DNA from: Pseudomonadota bacterium
GTDB taxonomy: Bacteria > Pseudomonadota > Gammaproteobacteria > Burkholderiales > Burkholderiaceae
Direction of reading: 5' to 3'
Assembly: GCA_963205525.1 (NCBI GenBank)
Contig: CAUJJP010000061.1
Span: 1-18,353 of the forward strand
Length of the DNA: 18,353 bases
How positions within the stretch are numbered: position 1 is the stretch's first letter; every line of letters starts with the position of its first letter. A program made the position numbers and the translations under genes. This document shows, one piece after another, positions 7,662-14,682 of the stretch. The notes under the pieces are model-generated. The model saw only the letters and a list, made by a program, of their open reading frames with translations, was not told the DNA's origin and searched no databases.

Positions 7662-7667
7662 ATTAGA
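7662..7667 (-). promoter_or_regulatory. Candidate -10 element of tal-pgi
   Basis: On the minus strand this reads TCTAAT, five of six matches to TATAAT, 6 nt before the tal ATG at 7655. No clear -35. If used, the tal mRNA would begin at or next to its ATG, and the alternative start at 7673 would lie upstream of the transcript. Confidence 0.45.
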
Positions 7668-7723
7668 CCGCATCGCCGCACCCGGCCCCCATCCATGCGG
7701 TGACGAGCGGTGACCCGGCCCGG

Positions 7724-7729
7724 CATACT
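7724..7729 (+). promoter_or_regulatory. Candidate -10 element of the beta-helix gene
   Basis: CATACT lies 7 nt before the GTG at 7737, repeating the spacing seen before the M20 and tal genes. It supports the GTG at 7737 over the in-frame GTG at 7710. No -35 is obvious. Confidence 0.35.
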
Positions 7730-7736
7730 GCAGCCC

Positions 7737-8888
7737 GTGCTGCGCGCCCTCGCCTTCCTGCTGCTGGTCTGGACCGCCCCGCTCGGCCCGGCCGCCGCCG
7801 CCACCCTCATCGTCGGGCCCGACGGGCTGCCGCTGGACTTCCACCAGGCGCTGGCGCAGGCGCGCGACGGCGACGTGATCGACGTCCTGCCCGGCGTCTA
7901 CCGCGGCGCGGTGGGCGTCATCAACCACAAGCGGCTGACGATACGCGGCGTCGGCCAGCGCCCGGTGTTCGACGCCGGCGGCAAGCACGCCGAGGGCAAG
8001 GCGATCTGGGTCGTGCGCGACGGCGACATCACGGTCGAGAACATCGAGTTCCGCGGCGCCCGCGTCCCGGACGGCAATGGCGCCGGCATCCGCTTCGAGA
8101 AGGGCCGGCTGACGGTGCGGCGCTGCCGCTTCATCGACAACCAGATGGGGCTGCTGAGCGCCAACTTCGGCGACGCCGAACTGCGCATCGCCGACAGCGA
8201 GTTCGTGCTCGCGCCGCGCGTGGAGGGGTCGTTGCCGCACCTGCTGTACGTCGGGCGCATCGCACGCCTGGAGATCAGCGGCAGCCGCTTCCACCAGGGC
8301 TACGAGGGCCACCTGATCAAGTCACGCGCGCGCGTGAACCGGATCGCCTACAACCTGCTGGTCGACGGGCCGGACGGCGGCGCCTCCTACGAGATCGACC
8401 TGCCCAACGGCGGCGACGCGCTGCTGCTGGGCAACATCATCGTGCAGAGCCAGCAGACGCAGAACCCGGTGCTGGTGGCCTACGGCGCCGAGGGCAAGGC
8501 CTGGCCGGTGAACCGCCTGCTGATGTCGCACAACACGCTGGTGAGCGACTACCCGCTGGCCTGGTTTCTGCGCAGCTGGCCGGAAAAGCTGGGCGAGGGC
8601 ACCGAGATCCGCGCCGTCAACAACCTGAGCGTGGGCGCGGGCGTGTTCGCCTGGGGCTCGGCCGGGGTGTTCGAGGGCAACCGCCACACCCTGGCCTCGT
8701 CGCTGGTCGAGCCCGCGTTGCTGGACTACGCGCTCAAGCCCGACAGCTGGCTGCGCGGCAGCGCCGAGGACCCGCGCCAGCTCGCGGGCGACGACGCCGC
8801 GCTGCCGAGCGCCGAGTTCGTGCTGCCGGTGGGCACCCGGCCGCTGGCGCCGCCCGCAGCCTGGTCGCCGGGCGCGCTTCAGCGCTGA
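7737..8888 (+). CDS. Secreted right-handed parallel beta-helix repeat protein
   Basis: 383 residues from GTG 7737; an in-frame GTG at 7710 would add nine residues before the signal peptide. The N-terminus [18 protein letters not shown] followed by AAAA is a typical Sec signal cut near AAAA-TLIV, so the mature protein is periplasmic or secreted. After it comes [20 protein letters not shown], the usual lead-in of pectate-lyase-like beta-helices, then repeated short strand-turn units such as [38 protein letters not shown] and [11 protein letters not shown]. No catalytic residues can be assigned, so enzyme or binding function is open. It overlaps the 3' end of mlaB by 10 bp, tail to tail. Confidence 0.82.
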   Translation: MLRALAFLLLVWTAPLGPAAAATLIVGPDGLPLDFHQALAQARDGDVIDVLPGVYRGAVGVINHKRLTIRGVGQRPVFDAGGKHAEGKAIWVVRDGDITVENIEFRGARVPDGNGAGIRFEKGRLTVRRCRFIDNQMGLLSANFGDAELRIADSEFVLAPRVEGSLPHLLYVGRIARLEISGSRFHQGYEGHLIKSRARVNRIAYNLLVDGPDGGASYEIDLPNGGDALLLGNIIVQSQQTQNPVLVAYGAEGKAWPVNRLLMSHNTLVSDYPLAWFLRSWPEKLGEGTEIRAVNNLSVGAGVFAWGSAGVFEGNRHTLASSLVEPALLDYALKPDSWLRGSAEDPRQLAGDDAALPSAEFVLPVGTRPLAPPAAWSPGALQR

Positions 8889-9163
8889 TCGGGCGCGGCC
8901 TCCAGCAGCGGCGCGACGCCGTACAGGCCGGCCAGGGTCAGCAGCTTGGCCGGTGCCGCACCGAGCGCAAAGCCCATGCCGCGCGCCTGCGCCAGGCGGC
9001 GTGCCTGCAGCAGCAAGGCCACCGCCGAGGTGTCCACCTCCCGCAGCGCCGAGGCGTCCAGCCGCAGCACATCGCCTCCATGGGCGAGCGCGGTCTCCAC
9101 CGCCTGCAAGGCCTGGGTCGCGGTCTTCATCGTCACCGCCGCCGGCAGCGCCACGGTCGCCAT
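8879..9163 (-). CDS. mlaB: STAS-domain protein MlaB of the Mla phospholipid transporter
   Basis: 94 residues, the size of a single STAS domain. MlaB binds the MlaF ATPase and is needed for assembly and activity of the inner-membrane MlaFEDB complex. The hallmark is REVDTSAVALLLQARRLA, with Asp44-Thr45-Ser46 in the position of the conserved Thr loop of E. coli MlaB. ATG start at 9163-9161, 43 bp after mlaC. Last gene of the operon; its end overlaps the convergent beta-helix gene by 10 bp. Confidence 0.85.
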   Translation of the reverse strand: MATVALPAAVTMKTATQALQAVETALAHGGDVLRLDASALREVDTSAVALLLQARRLAQARGMGFALGAAPAKLLTLAGLYGVAPLLEAAPDQR

Positions 9164-9206
9164 CAGACCCTCTTCTCCACGGCTCGCTCCCGATGCAGGT
9201 GCACGC

Positions 9207-9809
9207 TCACTTCGTCGCCGCCTTGTTGCGCTCGGCCAGCTTGGCGATCAGGCCGTCGATGCCGCTGGCCTGGATCTCGGGACCGAAGCTGCTCTTGTAC
9301 TGGTTGACGAGCCAGATCCCGAGCACGTTGACGTCGTAGATCTTCCAGCCGGCGTCGGTCTTCTCCAGCCGGTAGTCGAGCTGGATGGGCTCGCCCTTGC
9401 CCTTGACTTCGGTGCGCACCACGACCTCGGTGTCGCCGGCCGCGGCGCGAAACGGCTTCATCTGCACCGTCTGCTCCTTCACCTGCGCCAGGGCGCCGGC
9501 ATAGGTGCGCACCAGCAGCAGCTTGAACTCGGCCTGCAGCTTCTGGCGCTGCTCGGGCGTGGCCTGGCGCCAGGGCAGACCGACGGCGGACGCCGTCATG
9601 CGCTGGAAGTTCAGGTGCGGCAACACCTTGGCGTCGACGAGGGCGATCACCTTGGAGACGTCGCCGGCCTGGATCTCGGGGTCGGCCTTGACCGCGCCTA
9701 TGACCTCGTCGGACAGCTCGCGCACCAGGGCGTCGGGGGCCACGGCGGCCCAGGCCGAGTCGGCGAAGGCCAGCACCAGGGTCAGCGCGGCGGCGAGATG
9801 CTTGAGCAT
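9207..9809 (-). CDS. mlaC: Periplasmic phospholipid-binding protein MlaC
   Basis: 200 residues. MlaC carries phospholipid across the periplasm between the outer-membrane MlaA complex and inner-membrane MlaD. A Sec signal peptide (MLKHLAAALTLVLAFADSAW, cleavage near AWA-A) is followed by the Ttg2D/MlaC domain, including VLPHLNFQRMTASAVGLPWR, LVRTYAGAL and GWKIYDVNVLGIWLVNQY. A strong Shine-Dalgarno AAGGA lies 5 nt before the ATG at 9809, so translation need not depend on the broken mlaA just upstream (72-bp gap). Confidence 0.95.
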   Translation of the reverse strand: MLKHLAAALTLVLAFADSAWAAVAPDALVRELSDEVIGAVKADPEIQAGDVSKVIALVDAKVLPHLNFQRMTASAVGLPWRQATPEQRQKLQAEFKLLLVRTYAGALAQVKEQTVQMKPFRAAAGDTEVVVRTEVKGKGEPIQLDYRLEKTDAGWKIYDVNVLGIWLVNQYKSSFGPEIQASGIDGLIAKLAERNKAATK

Positions 9810-9881
9810 GAAGGTCCTTTCCTGAGGTGGCTTGTCCTGCGGCGGGCGGGCCGTCCTTGAACGCGCCAGACCGGGTTTGGT

Positions 9882-10641
9882 TCACTGAGCCGGTGGTGCG
9901 TCGTCGGCGGGCGCTTCGGGGGGATCGCCGTCCCAGACCTGGTTCAGGCGGCGTGCGAGGTAGGCGTCGCGCAGAAAGCGGTAGCGGTCGAGCGCGATGT
10001 CGTCCAGCAGCCGCGCCACCCCCAGCAGCTGGGCGCGCGTGTCGACCGCGTTGAGCACCATGGTGGCGTTGCGCACCGCCACCTCGTTGCTGTAGGGGGT
10101 GGTGAGCTCGGGATGCAGGTCCAGCACGCGGCCGCCGGCATCGCGCAGCGAGGAGGGACCGAGCAGGGGCAGCACCAGATAGGGCCCGGCGGGCAGGCCC
10201 CACACGCCCAGGGTCTGGCCGAAGTCCTCCGAGCGACGCTCCAACCCGGCCTCGCTGGCCACGTCGAGCACGCCGCCAAGACCGAAGGTGGTCGCCGCCA
10301 AGACCGAAGGTGGTGTTCACCGCGGTACGCAACGTCATGTCCAGCGCCGCCCCCGGCTTGCCCTGCAGCAGCTGGTTGAGCGCCGACCAGGCATCGGCGA
10401 TGTTGCCGAAGAAGTTGCCCACCGCGGTGCGCGCGAAGCCGGGCACGACGGTCTGGTAGCCGCGCGCCAGCGGCGCCATGAGCGCCTCGTCGACGCCGTC
10501 GTTGAAAGCCTGGATGCGGCGGTTCAGCGGTTCCAGCGGGTCGCTGGCCTGCTGCGCCGCGGCTGGCAGTGGCGCCGCCAGCGTCGCCGCCAGCCCCACC
10601 ACGGCCACGGCGGCGCTGCGGCGCAGCGCGGCGCTGCTCAC
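9882..10641 (-). pseudogene. mlaA: MlaA (VacJ) outer-membrane Mla component, frameshifted by a 22-bp duplication
   Basis: MlaA removes misplaced phospholipid from the outer leaflet of the outer membrane and passes it to MlaC. GTG start at 10641, overlapping the mlaD stop as GTGA. Residues 1-116 read normally: SDPLEPLNRRIQAFNDGVDE, then VVPGFARTAVGNFFGNIADA, ending RTAVNTTFGLGG. The rest of the protein (VLDVASEAGLERR, LPAGPYLVLPLLGPSSLRD, TRAQLLG, LRDAYLARR) lies in another frame, ending at 9882. The shift is caused exactly by a perfect 22-bp tandem duplication at 10271-10314; removing one copy leaves 738 nt, an intact 245-residue MlaA. The signal peptide (LAAPLPAAAQQ) has no lipobox cysteine, unlike E. 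coli MlaA. It could be a real mutation, a reversible switch or a sequence error. Confidence 0.93.
10271..10314. repeat. Perfect 22-bp tandem duplication inside mlaA
   Basis: Two identical 22-bp units, 10271-10292 and 10293-10314, each beginning CGCCGCCAAGACC. As 22 is not a multiple of three, the second copy shifts the mlaA reading frame by one. The copies have no mismatch, which suggests a recent event or an assembly artefact. Confidence 0.97.
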
Positions 10642-11108
10642 TTGCCGCCCCCGGCCTTGTCGGCGCTGTTGGCCAGGAACTGGCCGATCAGGTTCTCCAG
10701 CACCACCGCCGACTGCGTCTGCGTGAAGCGTCCGCCGTCGGCCACCATCTTCTCCGCCGGACCGGGCTCCAGGCCGATGTACTGGTCGCCCAGCAGGCCC
10801 GAGGTCAGGATCTTGGCCACGCTGTCGGTCGGGAACTGGAAGGACTTGCTGATCTGCATCGTCACCACGCCCTCGTAGGTCGCAGGGTCGAGCCCGATCG
10901 CGGTCACGCTGCCCACCTTGACGCCGGCGCTGCGCACCGGTGCGCGCGGCTTCAGGCCGCCGATGTTCTGGAACTTGGCGCTCACGGTGTAGGTGTCGCC
11001 ACCGTCGAAGCTGCCCAGGTTGGCCGCCTTCATGGCCAGGAACACGAGCGCCAGCAGGCCCAGCAGCACGAAGAACCCGACCAGCGTCTCGATACCCTTG
11101 CGTCCCAT
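10638..11108 (-). CDS. mlaD: MCE-domain protein MlaD
   Basis: 156 residues. MlaD forms a hexameric ring anchored to the inner membrane and passes lipid between MlaC and MlaE. One N-terminal membrane segment (about 8-27, LVGFFVLLGLLALVFLAMKA) is followed by the MCE domain (about 39-117), with FQNIGGLKPRAPVRSAGVKV and LTSGLLGDQYIGLEPG as landmarks. A short helix VLENLIGQFL and a Lys/Gly tail close the protein. ATG start at 11108, 22 bp after mlaE; its stop overlaps the mlaA GTG by 4 nt. Confidence 0.95.
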   Translation of the reverse strand: MGRKGIETLVGFFVLLGLLALVFLAMKAANLGSFDGGDTYTVSAKFQNIGGLKPRAPVRSAGVKVGSVTAIGLDPATYEGVVTMQISKSFQFPTDSVAKILTSGLLGDQYIGLEPGPAEKMVADGGRFTQTQSAVVLENLIGQFLANSADKAGGGK

Positions 11109-11130
11109 ATGCGTCAGTCCCCTGTGTCCC

Positions 11131-11910
11131 TCATGGCGTCGAGAACATCAAGGCCGTGAGGATGAAGTCCATGCCGAGGATGCTCAGCGAGGCGACGACC
11201 ACGGTGCGCGTGGTCGCATAGGCCACGCCTTCGGGCGTGGCCTCGGTTTCGTGTCCCTGGTACAGCGCCACCGCGGTGCAGATGACGCCGAACACGCTGG
11301 CCTTGACGAGGCCGTTGCCGACGTCGCGCCAGACGTCGACCCCGCTTTGCATGATGGACCAGAAGTTGCCGCCATCGACCCCGATCAGCCCCACCGCCAC
11401 CACCCAGGCGCCGAGGATGCCGACCGCCGAGAACAAAGCCGCCAGCAGCGGCATGGAGACGATGCCGCCGATGAAGCGCGGCGCCAGCACGCGCTGGCGC
11501 GGGTCCACCGCCATCAGCTCCATCGCCGCGAGCTGCTCGCCGGCCTTCATGAGGCCGATCTCGGCGGTCAGCGAGGTGCCGGCACGGCCGGCGAACAGCA
11601 AGGCCGTCACCACCGGGCCCAGCTCGCGCACCAGCGACAGGTTGACGATCAGGCCCAGGTTCTCGGCCGCGCCGTAGGTGACCAGGGCGTAGTACATCTG
11701 CAGCGCGAGCACGAAGCCCACCGCCATGCCCGAGGCCAGGATGATGAGCAGCGAGCGGTTGCCGATCGCATGCACCTGCTGCAGCACCAGGTAGGGGCGG
11801 CGCAGCGCGCCGGGCAGCACACGCAGCAGCTCGGCGAAGAACAGCGCCGCATGGCCGAAGCCATGCAGCAGCGCGAGCACGCGCGCGCCCAGGGCCGCCA
11901 GCGCCTTCAC
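11131..11910 (-). CDS. mlaE: ABC transporter permease MlaE
   Basis: 259 residues, the usual MlaE length. Inner-membrane permease that with MlaF, MlaD and MlaB moves phospholipid. The family hallmark is at about 95-128, beginning RELGPVVTALLFAGRAGTSL and continuing through AEIGLMKAGEQLAAMELM. Hydrophobic segments lie at about 53-75, 140-175, 203-218 and 226-252. The start is GTG at 11910-11908, overlapping the mlaF stop as GTGA, which points to coupled translation. Confidence 0.95.
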   Translation of the reverse strand: MKALAALGARVLALLHGFGHAALFFAELLRVLPGALRRPYLVLQQVHAIGNRSLLIILASGMAVGFVLALQMYYALVTYGAAENLGLIVNLSLVRELGPVVTALLFAGRAGTSLTAEIGLMKAGEQLAAMELMAVDPRQRVLAPRFIGGIVSMPLLAALFSAVGILGAWVVAVGLIGVDGGNFWSIMQSGVDVWRDVGNGLVKASVFGVICTAVALYQGHETEATPEGVAYATTRTVVVASLSILGMDFILTALMFSTP

Positions 11911-12722
11911 GACGGCAGCACCCCGAAGTCCTCGGCCAGCGTCGGCGCCGGGTAGTGGAACTTGACCGGCCCGTCGGGCTCGCCGCGCACGAACTGGCGC
12001 ACCTCCGGGTCACTGGAATCCATGAGCGCCTGCGGCGGACCCTGCGCCACCACGCGCCCGCCGGTGGCCAGCAGCACCACCCAGTCGCTGATCGCCATGC
12101 ACTGCGGCACGTCGTGCGAGATCACGAGCGAGGTGGCGCCGGTGGCATCGTTGAGGGTGCGGATCAGCTTGGCGGTGACGCCCATGCTCACCAGGTCCAG
12201 GCCGGCGAAGGGCTCGTCGTACATGATGAGCTCGGGGTCGAGCGCGATCGCACGCGCGAGCGCGACGCGCCGCGCCATGCCGCCCGAGACCTCGGAGATC
12301 TTCAGCCCGGCGGCGCCGCGCAGCCCCACCGCGTTGAGCTTCATGAGCACGATGTCGCGGATCATGGGCTCGGGCAGGTCGGTCTGCTCGCGCAGCGGAA
12401 ACGCGACGTTGTCGAACACGTTGAGGTCGGTGAACAGGGCGCCGAACTGGAACAGCATGCCCAGGCGGCGGCGCAGGCCGTGCATCTGCAGCTTGTCGCG
12501 GATGTCCAGCGCCTGGCCGTCGAACAGCACCCGGCCGCGGCGCGGCGCGTGCACGCCGCCGATCAGGCGCAGCAGCGTGGTCTTGCCGCAGCCCGAACCG
12601 CCCAGCACCGCAGTGACCTTGCCGCGCGCAAAGCGCAGCGTGAGGTCGCTCAGGATCGTGCGTCGCTCGTCGTAGCCGAAGGTGACGTCGTCGATCTCGA
12701 TCAGGGCGTCGGCAGCAGTCAA
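11907..12722 (-). CDS. mlaF: ABC transporter ATP-binding protein MlaF
   Basis: 271 residues. ATPase of the Mla phospholipid transporter. Walker A is GGSGCGKTT (41-49, Lys47), Q-loop LFQFGALFTDLNVFDN (90-105), signature VSGGMARRVALARA (145-158), Walker B LIMYDEP with Asp169 and Glu170, and switch His203 in VISHDVPQCM. The start taken is TTG at 12722-12720, giving the expected N-terminus MTAADALIEIDDVTFGYDER; no Shine-Dalgarno is clear, so the start is less certain than the gene. First gene of mlaFEDACB. A CACAAT on the minus strand at 12785-12780 is a weak promoter candidate about 55 nt upstream. Confidence 0.95.
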   Translation of the reverse strand: MTAADALIEIDDVTFGYDERRTILSDLTLRFARGKVTAVLGGSGCGKTTLLRLIGGVHAPRRGRVLFDGQALDIRDKLQMHGLRRRLGMLFQFGALFTDLNVFDNVAFPLREQTDLPEPMIRDIVLMKLNAVGLRGAAGLKISEVSGGMARRVALARAIALDPELIMYDEPFAGLDLVSMGVTAKLIRTLNDATGATSLVISHDVPQCMAISDWVVLLATGGRVVAQGPPQALMDSSDPEVRQFVRGEPDGPVKFHYPAPTLAEDFGVLPS

Positions 12723-12845
12723 GACAGGGGAACGCGGCGGCGCGGGCCGCAGCGCGTGCGTGATGGGGCAGTCCGGCCCATTGTGTCATGCAGCCCGGCG
12801 CACCCAGGGTTCACCCTCGGTCGCGGCCGGGCGCGGCGCGCGCCG

Positions 12846-12851
12846 GACAAT
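12846..12851 (+). promoter_or_regulatory. Candidate -10 element of the VanZ-like gene
   Basis: GACAAT lies 8 nt before the ATG at 12860. No -35 is evident in the very GC-rich sequence upstream. It supports the ATG at 12860 over the in-frame ATG at 12788. Confidence 0.35.
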
Positions 12852-12859
12852 GCGCGGCC

Positions 12860-14050
12860 ATGCCGCCGGTCGACCCCACGCCCGCACAGCGCCGCTTCAC
12901 GCGCCAGCTCTGCCTGCTGCTGGCGCTGCTGATCCTGTACGGGAGCTGGTTTCCCTTCCACTGGATACGCCCGCACCCCGACGACGTGATGTGGGCGCTG
13001 ACCGACACCACCGTCTTCACCGGCCGCGCCGACCTGCTCGGCAACGTCGCCCTCTTCCTGCCCTGGGGCGCGGCCGCGGCCGGCTTCGCGCGCGTGCGCG
13101 GCCGCGCGCCCTGGCGCCATGCCTGCGCCAGCGGCCTGCTGCTGGCCCTGCTGGCGCAGGCGGGCCAGTTCTTCGAGCTGTACCGCGATCCGCGCTGGGC
13201 CGACGTGCTGTGGAACAGTGTCGGCGCTGCCCTCGGCGCGCTGCCGCTGGCCTGGGGGCGTGGCTGGCCCGCTGCGCGAGCCGCGCACGGCGCACCCGCA
13301 ACTCAGCGCAGCCACGGTCCGCCGACGCTCTTCCTCATCGCCGGCTCGCTGCTCGTGGCCTGGCTGCCGCTGTGGCCGACGCTGGACGCGCAGCGCCTGC
13401 TGCTGCACTGGTGGCCGCTGGGCAGCGTGCAGGCCTGGCAGGGGGCGGACGCCGCCATGCTTGCCGGCCTGGCCCTGGTGGGCGGCAGCGCCGCCGCCTG
13501 GCGCTGGCCCAGGCGCCCCGCAGCCGCCGCCGTGTTCGTCGCCGGCGCCATGCTGGGCGGACAGCTGCTGGTGCCCGGCTCGCGCCTGAGCGCAGGCGGC
13601 GCGATCGGCCTGGCCTGCGGCGCGGCGCTGGCGATCGCGCTGCAGGCCCGGCCACGGGCAGCGGCGCTGGCCATGCTGGCGCTGCTGGTGGCCGGTGGGC
13701 TGGCGCCGTTTCGCTTCCAGCCCTACCCGCAGCCCTTGCATGCCTGGCCCTTCGAGGCCATGGTCGCCGGCCCCATGCTGACCAGCGCGCAGGCGCTGGC
13801 GCGCGATGTCTGGCTCTGGGGCTGGGCGCTGTGGATGGGCACACGCAGCGGCTGGCCGCTGTGGTCAAGCACTGGCAGCGGCTGGCCGCTGCGCGGGCTG
13901 ACCCCGGCGCTGGCCCTGCTGGCGCTTGGCCTGGAGCTGGCGCAGTGCTGGATTCCGTCCCGCACGCCGGACCTCAGCAGCGCGCTGCTGGTGCTCATCA
14001 CCGGCTGGGTGCTGGCCGGCGTGCGCGACCTGCAGGCGCAACCGGCCTGA
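12860..14050 (+). CDS. VanZ-like family membrane protein
   Basis: 396 residues, strongly hydrophobic with about eight to ten membrane segments. VanZ-like motifs occur twice: near the N-terminus (AQAGQFFELYRDPRWADVLW, about 99-118, followed by NSVGAALGA) and near the C-terminus (LELAQCWIPSRTPDLSSALL, about 358-377). Each sits after a polar loop with Arg and Asp, suggesting an internally duplicated protein. VanZ itself confers low-level teicoplanin resistance by an unknown mechanism; members in other bacteria occur in polysaccharide and envelope loci, and no specific role can be claimed here. ATG 12860 is chosen because upstream residues are Arg/Gly/Pro-rich and unlike the family. It converges on rfbC with a 43-bp gap. 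Confidence 0.85.
   Translation: MPPVDPTPAQRRFTRQLCLLLALLILYGSWFPFHWIRPHPDDVMWALTDTTVFTGRADLLGNVALFLPWGAAAAGFARVRGRAPWRHACASGLLLALLAQAGQFFELYRDPRWADVLWNSVGAALGALPLAWGRGWPAARAAHGAPATQRSHGPPTLFLIAGSLLVAWLPLWPTLDAQRLLLHWWPLGSVQAWQGADAAMLAGLALVGGSAAAWRWPRRPAAAAVFVAGAMLGGQLLVPGSRLSAGGAIGLACGAALAIALQARPRAAALAMLALLVAGGLAPFRFQPYPQPLHAWPFEAMVAGPMLTSAQALARDVWLWGWALWMGTRSGWPLWSSTGSGWPLRGLTPALALLALGLELAQCWIPSRTPDLSSALLVLITGWVLAGVRDLQAQPA
13845..13891 (+). repeat. 17-bp direct repeat inside the VanZ-like gene
   Basis: GCAGCGGCTGGCCGCTG occurs at 13845-13861 and again at 13875-13891, a 30-bp period. It is in frame and encodes SGWPLWSS followed by a second SGWPL between membrane segments at about residues 330-345. 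Confidence 0.8.
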
Positions 14051-14071
14051 GGTCGGCGGCACCGCCAGGCA

Positions 14072-14097
14072 CGCAGCCCGGCCCTGGGGGCTCTCAG
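14072..14097 (-). repeat. 3'-flank repeat, copy B (matches 269-294)
   Basis: 26 bp overlapping the stop codon of rfbC (TGA at 14096-14094), 24 of 26 identical to copy A beyond the PHA-system gene. Similarity stops abruptly on the far side: copy A continues into hairpins, copy B runs into the end of the VanZ-like gene. Confidence 0.6.
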
Positions 14098-14669
14098 CAG
14101 CCGTCGAACACCTGCGCCTGCGCCAGCGTCGGCGCCGCCGCATCCTTGGCCGCCAGCCGCGGCGCCATGCCCGCTGGCAGCGGCCAGGCGATGCCGATCG
14201 CCGGGTCGTCCCAGCGGATCGCGCGCTCGCAGTCGCGGGCGTAGACCTCGGTGGTCTTGTAGAGGAAGTGGGTGTCGTCCTCCAGCGCCAGGAAGCCGTG
14301 CGCGAAGCCGGGCGGGATCCAGAGCTGGCGCCGGTTCTCGGCGCTGAGCTCGCTGCCTACCCAGCGCCCGAAGTGCGGACTGCCGCGCCGGATGTCGACC
14401 GCCACGTCCCAGGCCCGGCCCCGGACCACGCGCACCAGTTTGCCCTGGGCATGCGGCGGCAGCTGGTAGTGCAGTCCGCGCAGCACGCCGGCCGCGCTGC
14501 AGGAATGGTTGTCCTGCAGAAAAGGCCCGGCCGCCGGCAGCCCCAGCTCGGCCAGCGCGGCGTCGAAGCGGGGCGCGTTGAAGCTCTCCATGAACCAGCC
14601 GCGCTCGTCGCTGAACAGCGCCGGCTGCACCGTCAGCACGCCCGGCAGCGTGGTCTGCCTCACTTCCAT
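14094..14669 (-). CDS. rfbC: dTDP-4-dehydrorhamnose 3,5-epimerase
   Basis: 191 residues (family about 180-190). Third step of dTDP-L-rhamnose synthesis: double epimerisation of dTDP-4-keto-6-deoxyglucose. Cupin-fold motifs are present: FSDERGWFMESFN (19-31), NHSCSAAGVLRGLHYQLPPH (54-73) with the catalytic-type His67, GRAWDVAVDIRRGSPHFGRW and WIPPGFAHGFLALEDD, then Tyr137 in FLYKTT. ATG at 14669 with GGAG 6 nt upstream. Last gene of the rhamnose operon, 13 bp after rfbA. Confidence 0.96.
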   Translation of the reverse strand: MEVRQTTLPGVLTVQPALFSDERGWFMESFNAPRFDAALAELGLPAAGPFLQDNHSCSAAGVLRGLHYQLPPHAQGKLVRVVRGRAWDVAVDIRRGSPHFGRWVGSELSAENRRQLWIPPGFAHGFLALEDDTHFLYKTTEVYARDCERAIRWDDPAIGIAWPLPAGMAPRLAAKDAAAPTLAQAQVFDGC

Positions 14670-14682
14670 GCTCGGCTCCCGG

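Noticed and set aside
9163..10292. Continuation of the mlaA frame as a real fusion protein of 492 residues
   Set aside because: Beyond residue 116 it is Arg/Gly/Ala-rich shadow of mlaA and mlaC; the true MlaA continuation is in the other frame.
12788..12859. Earlier in-frame ATG for the VanZ-like gene
   Set aside because: It would add Arg/Pro/Gly-rich residues that do not resemble a membrane-protein N-terminus; the -10-like GACAAT points to the ATG at 12860.
12719..13741. Minus-strand frame of 340 codons opposite the VanZ-like gene
   Set aside because: Gln/Arg/Gly-rich with no family resemblance. The plus strand encodes a convincing membrane protein in the same place.
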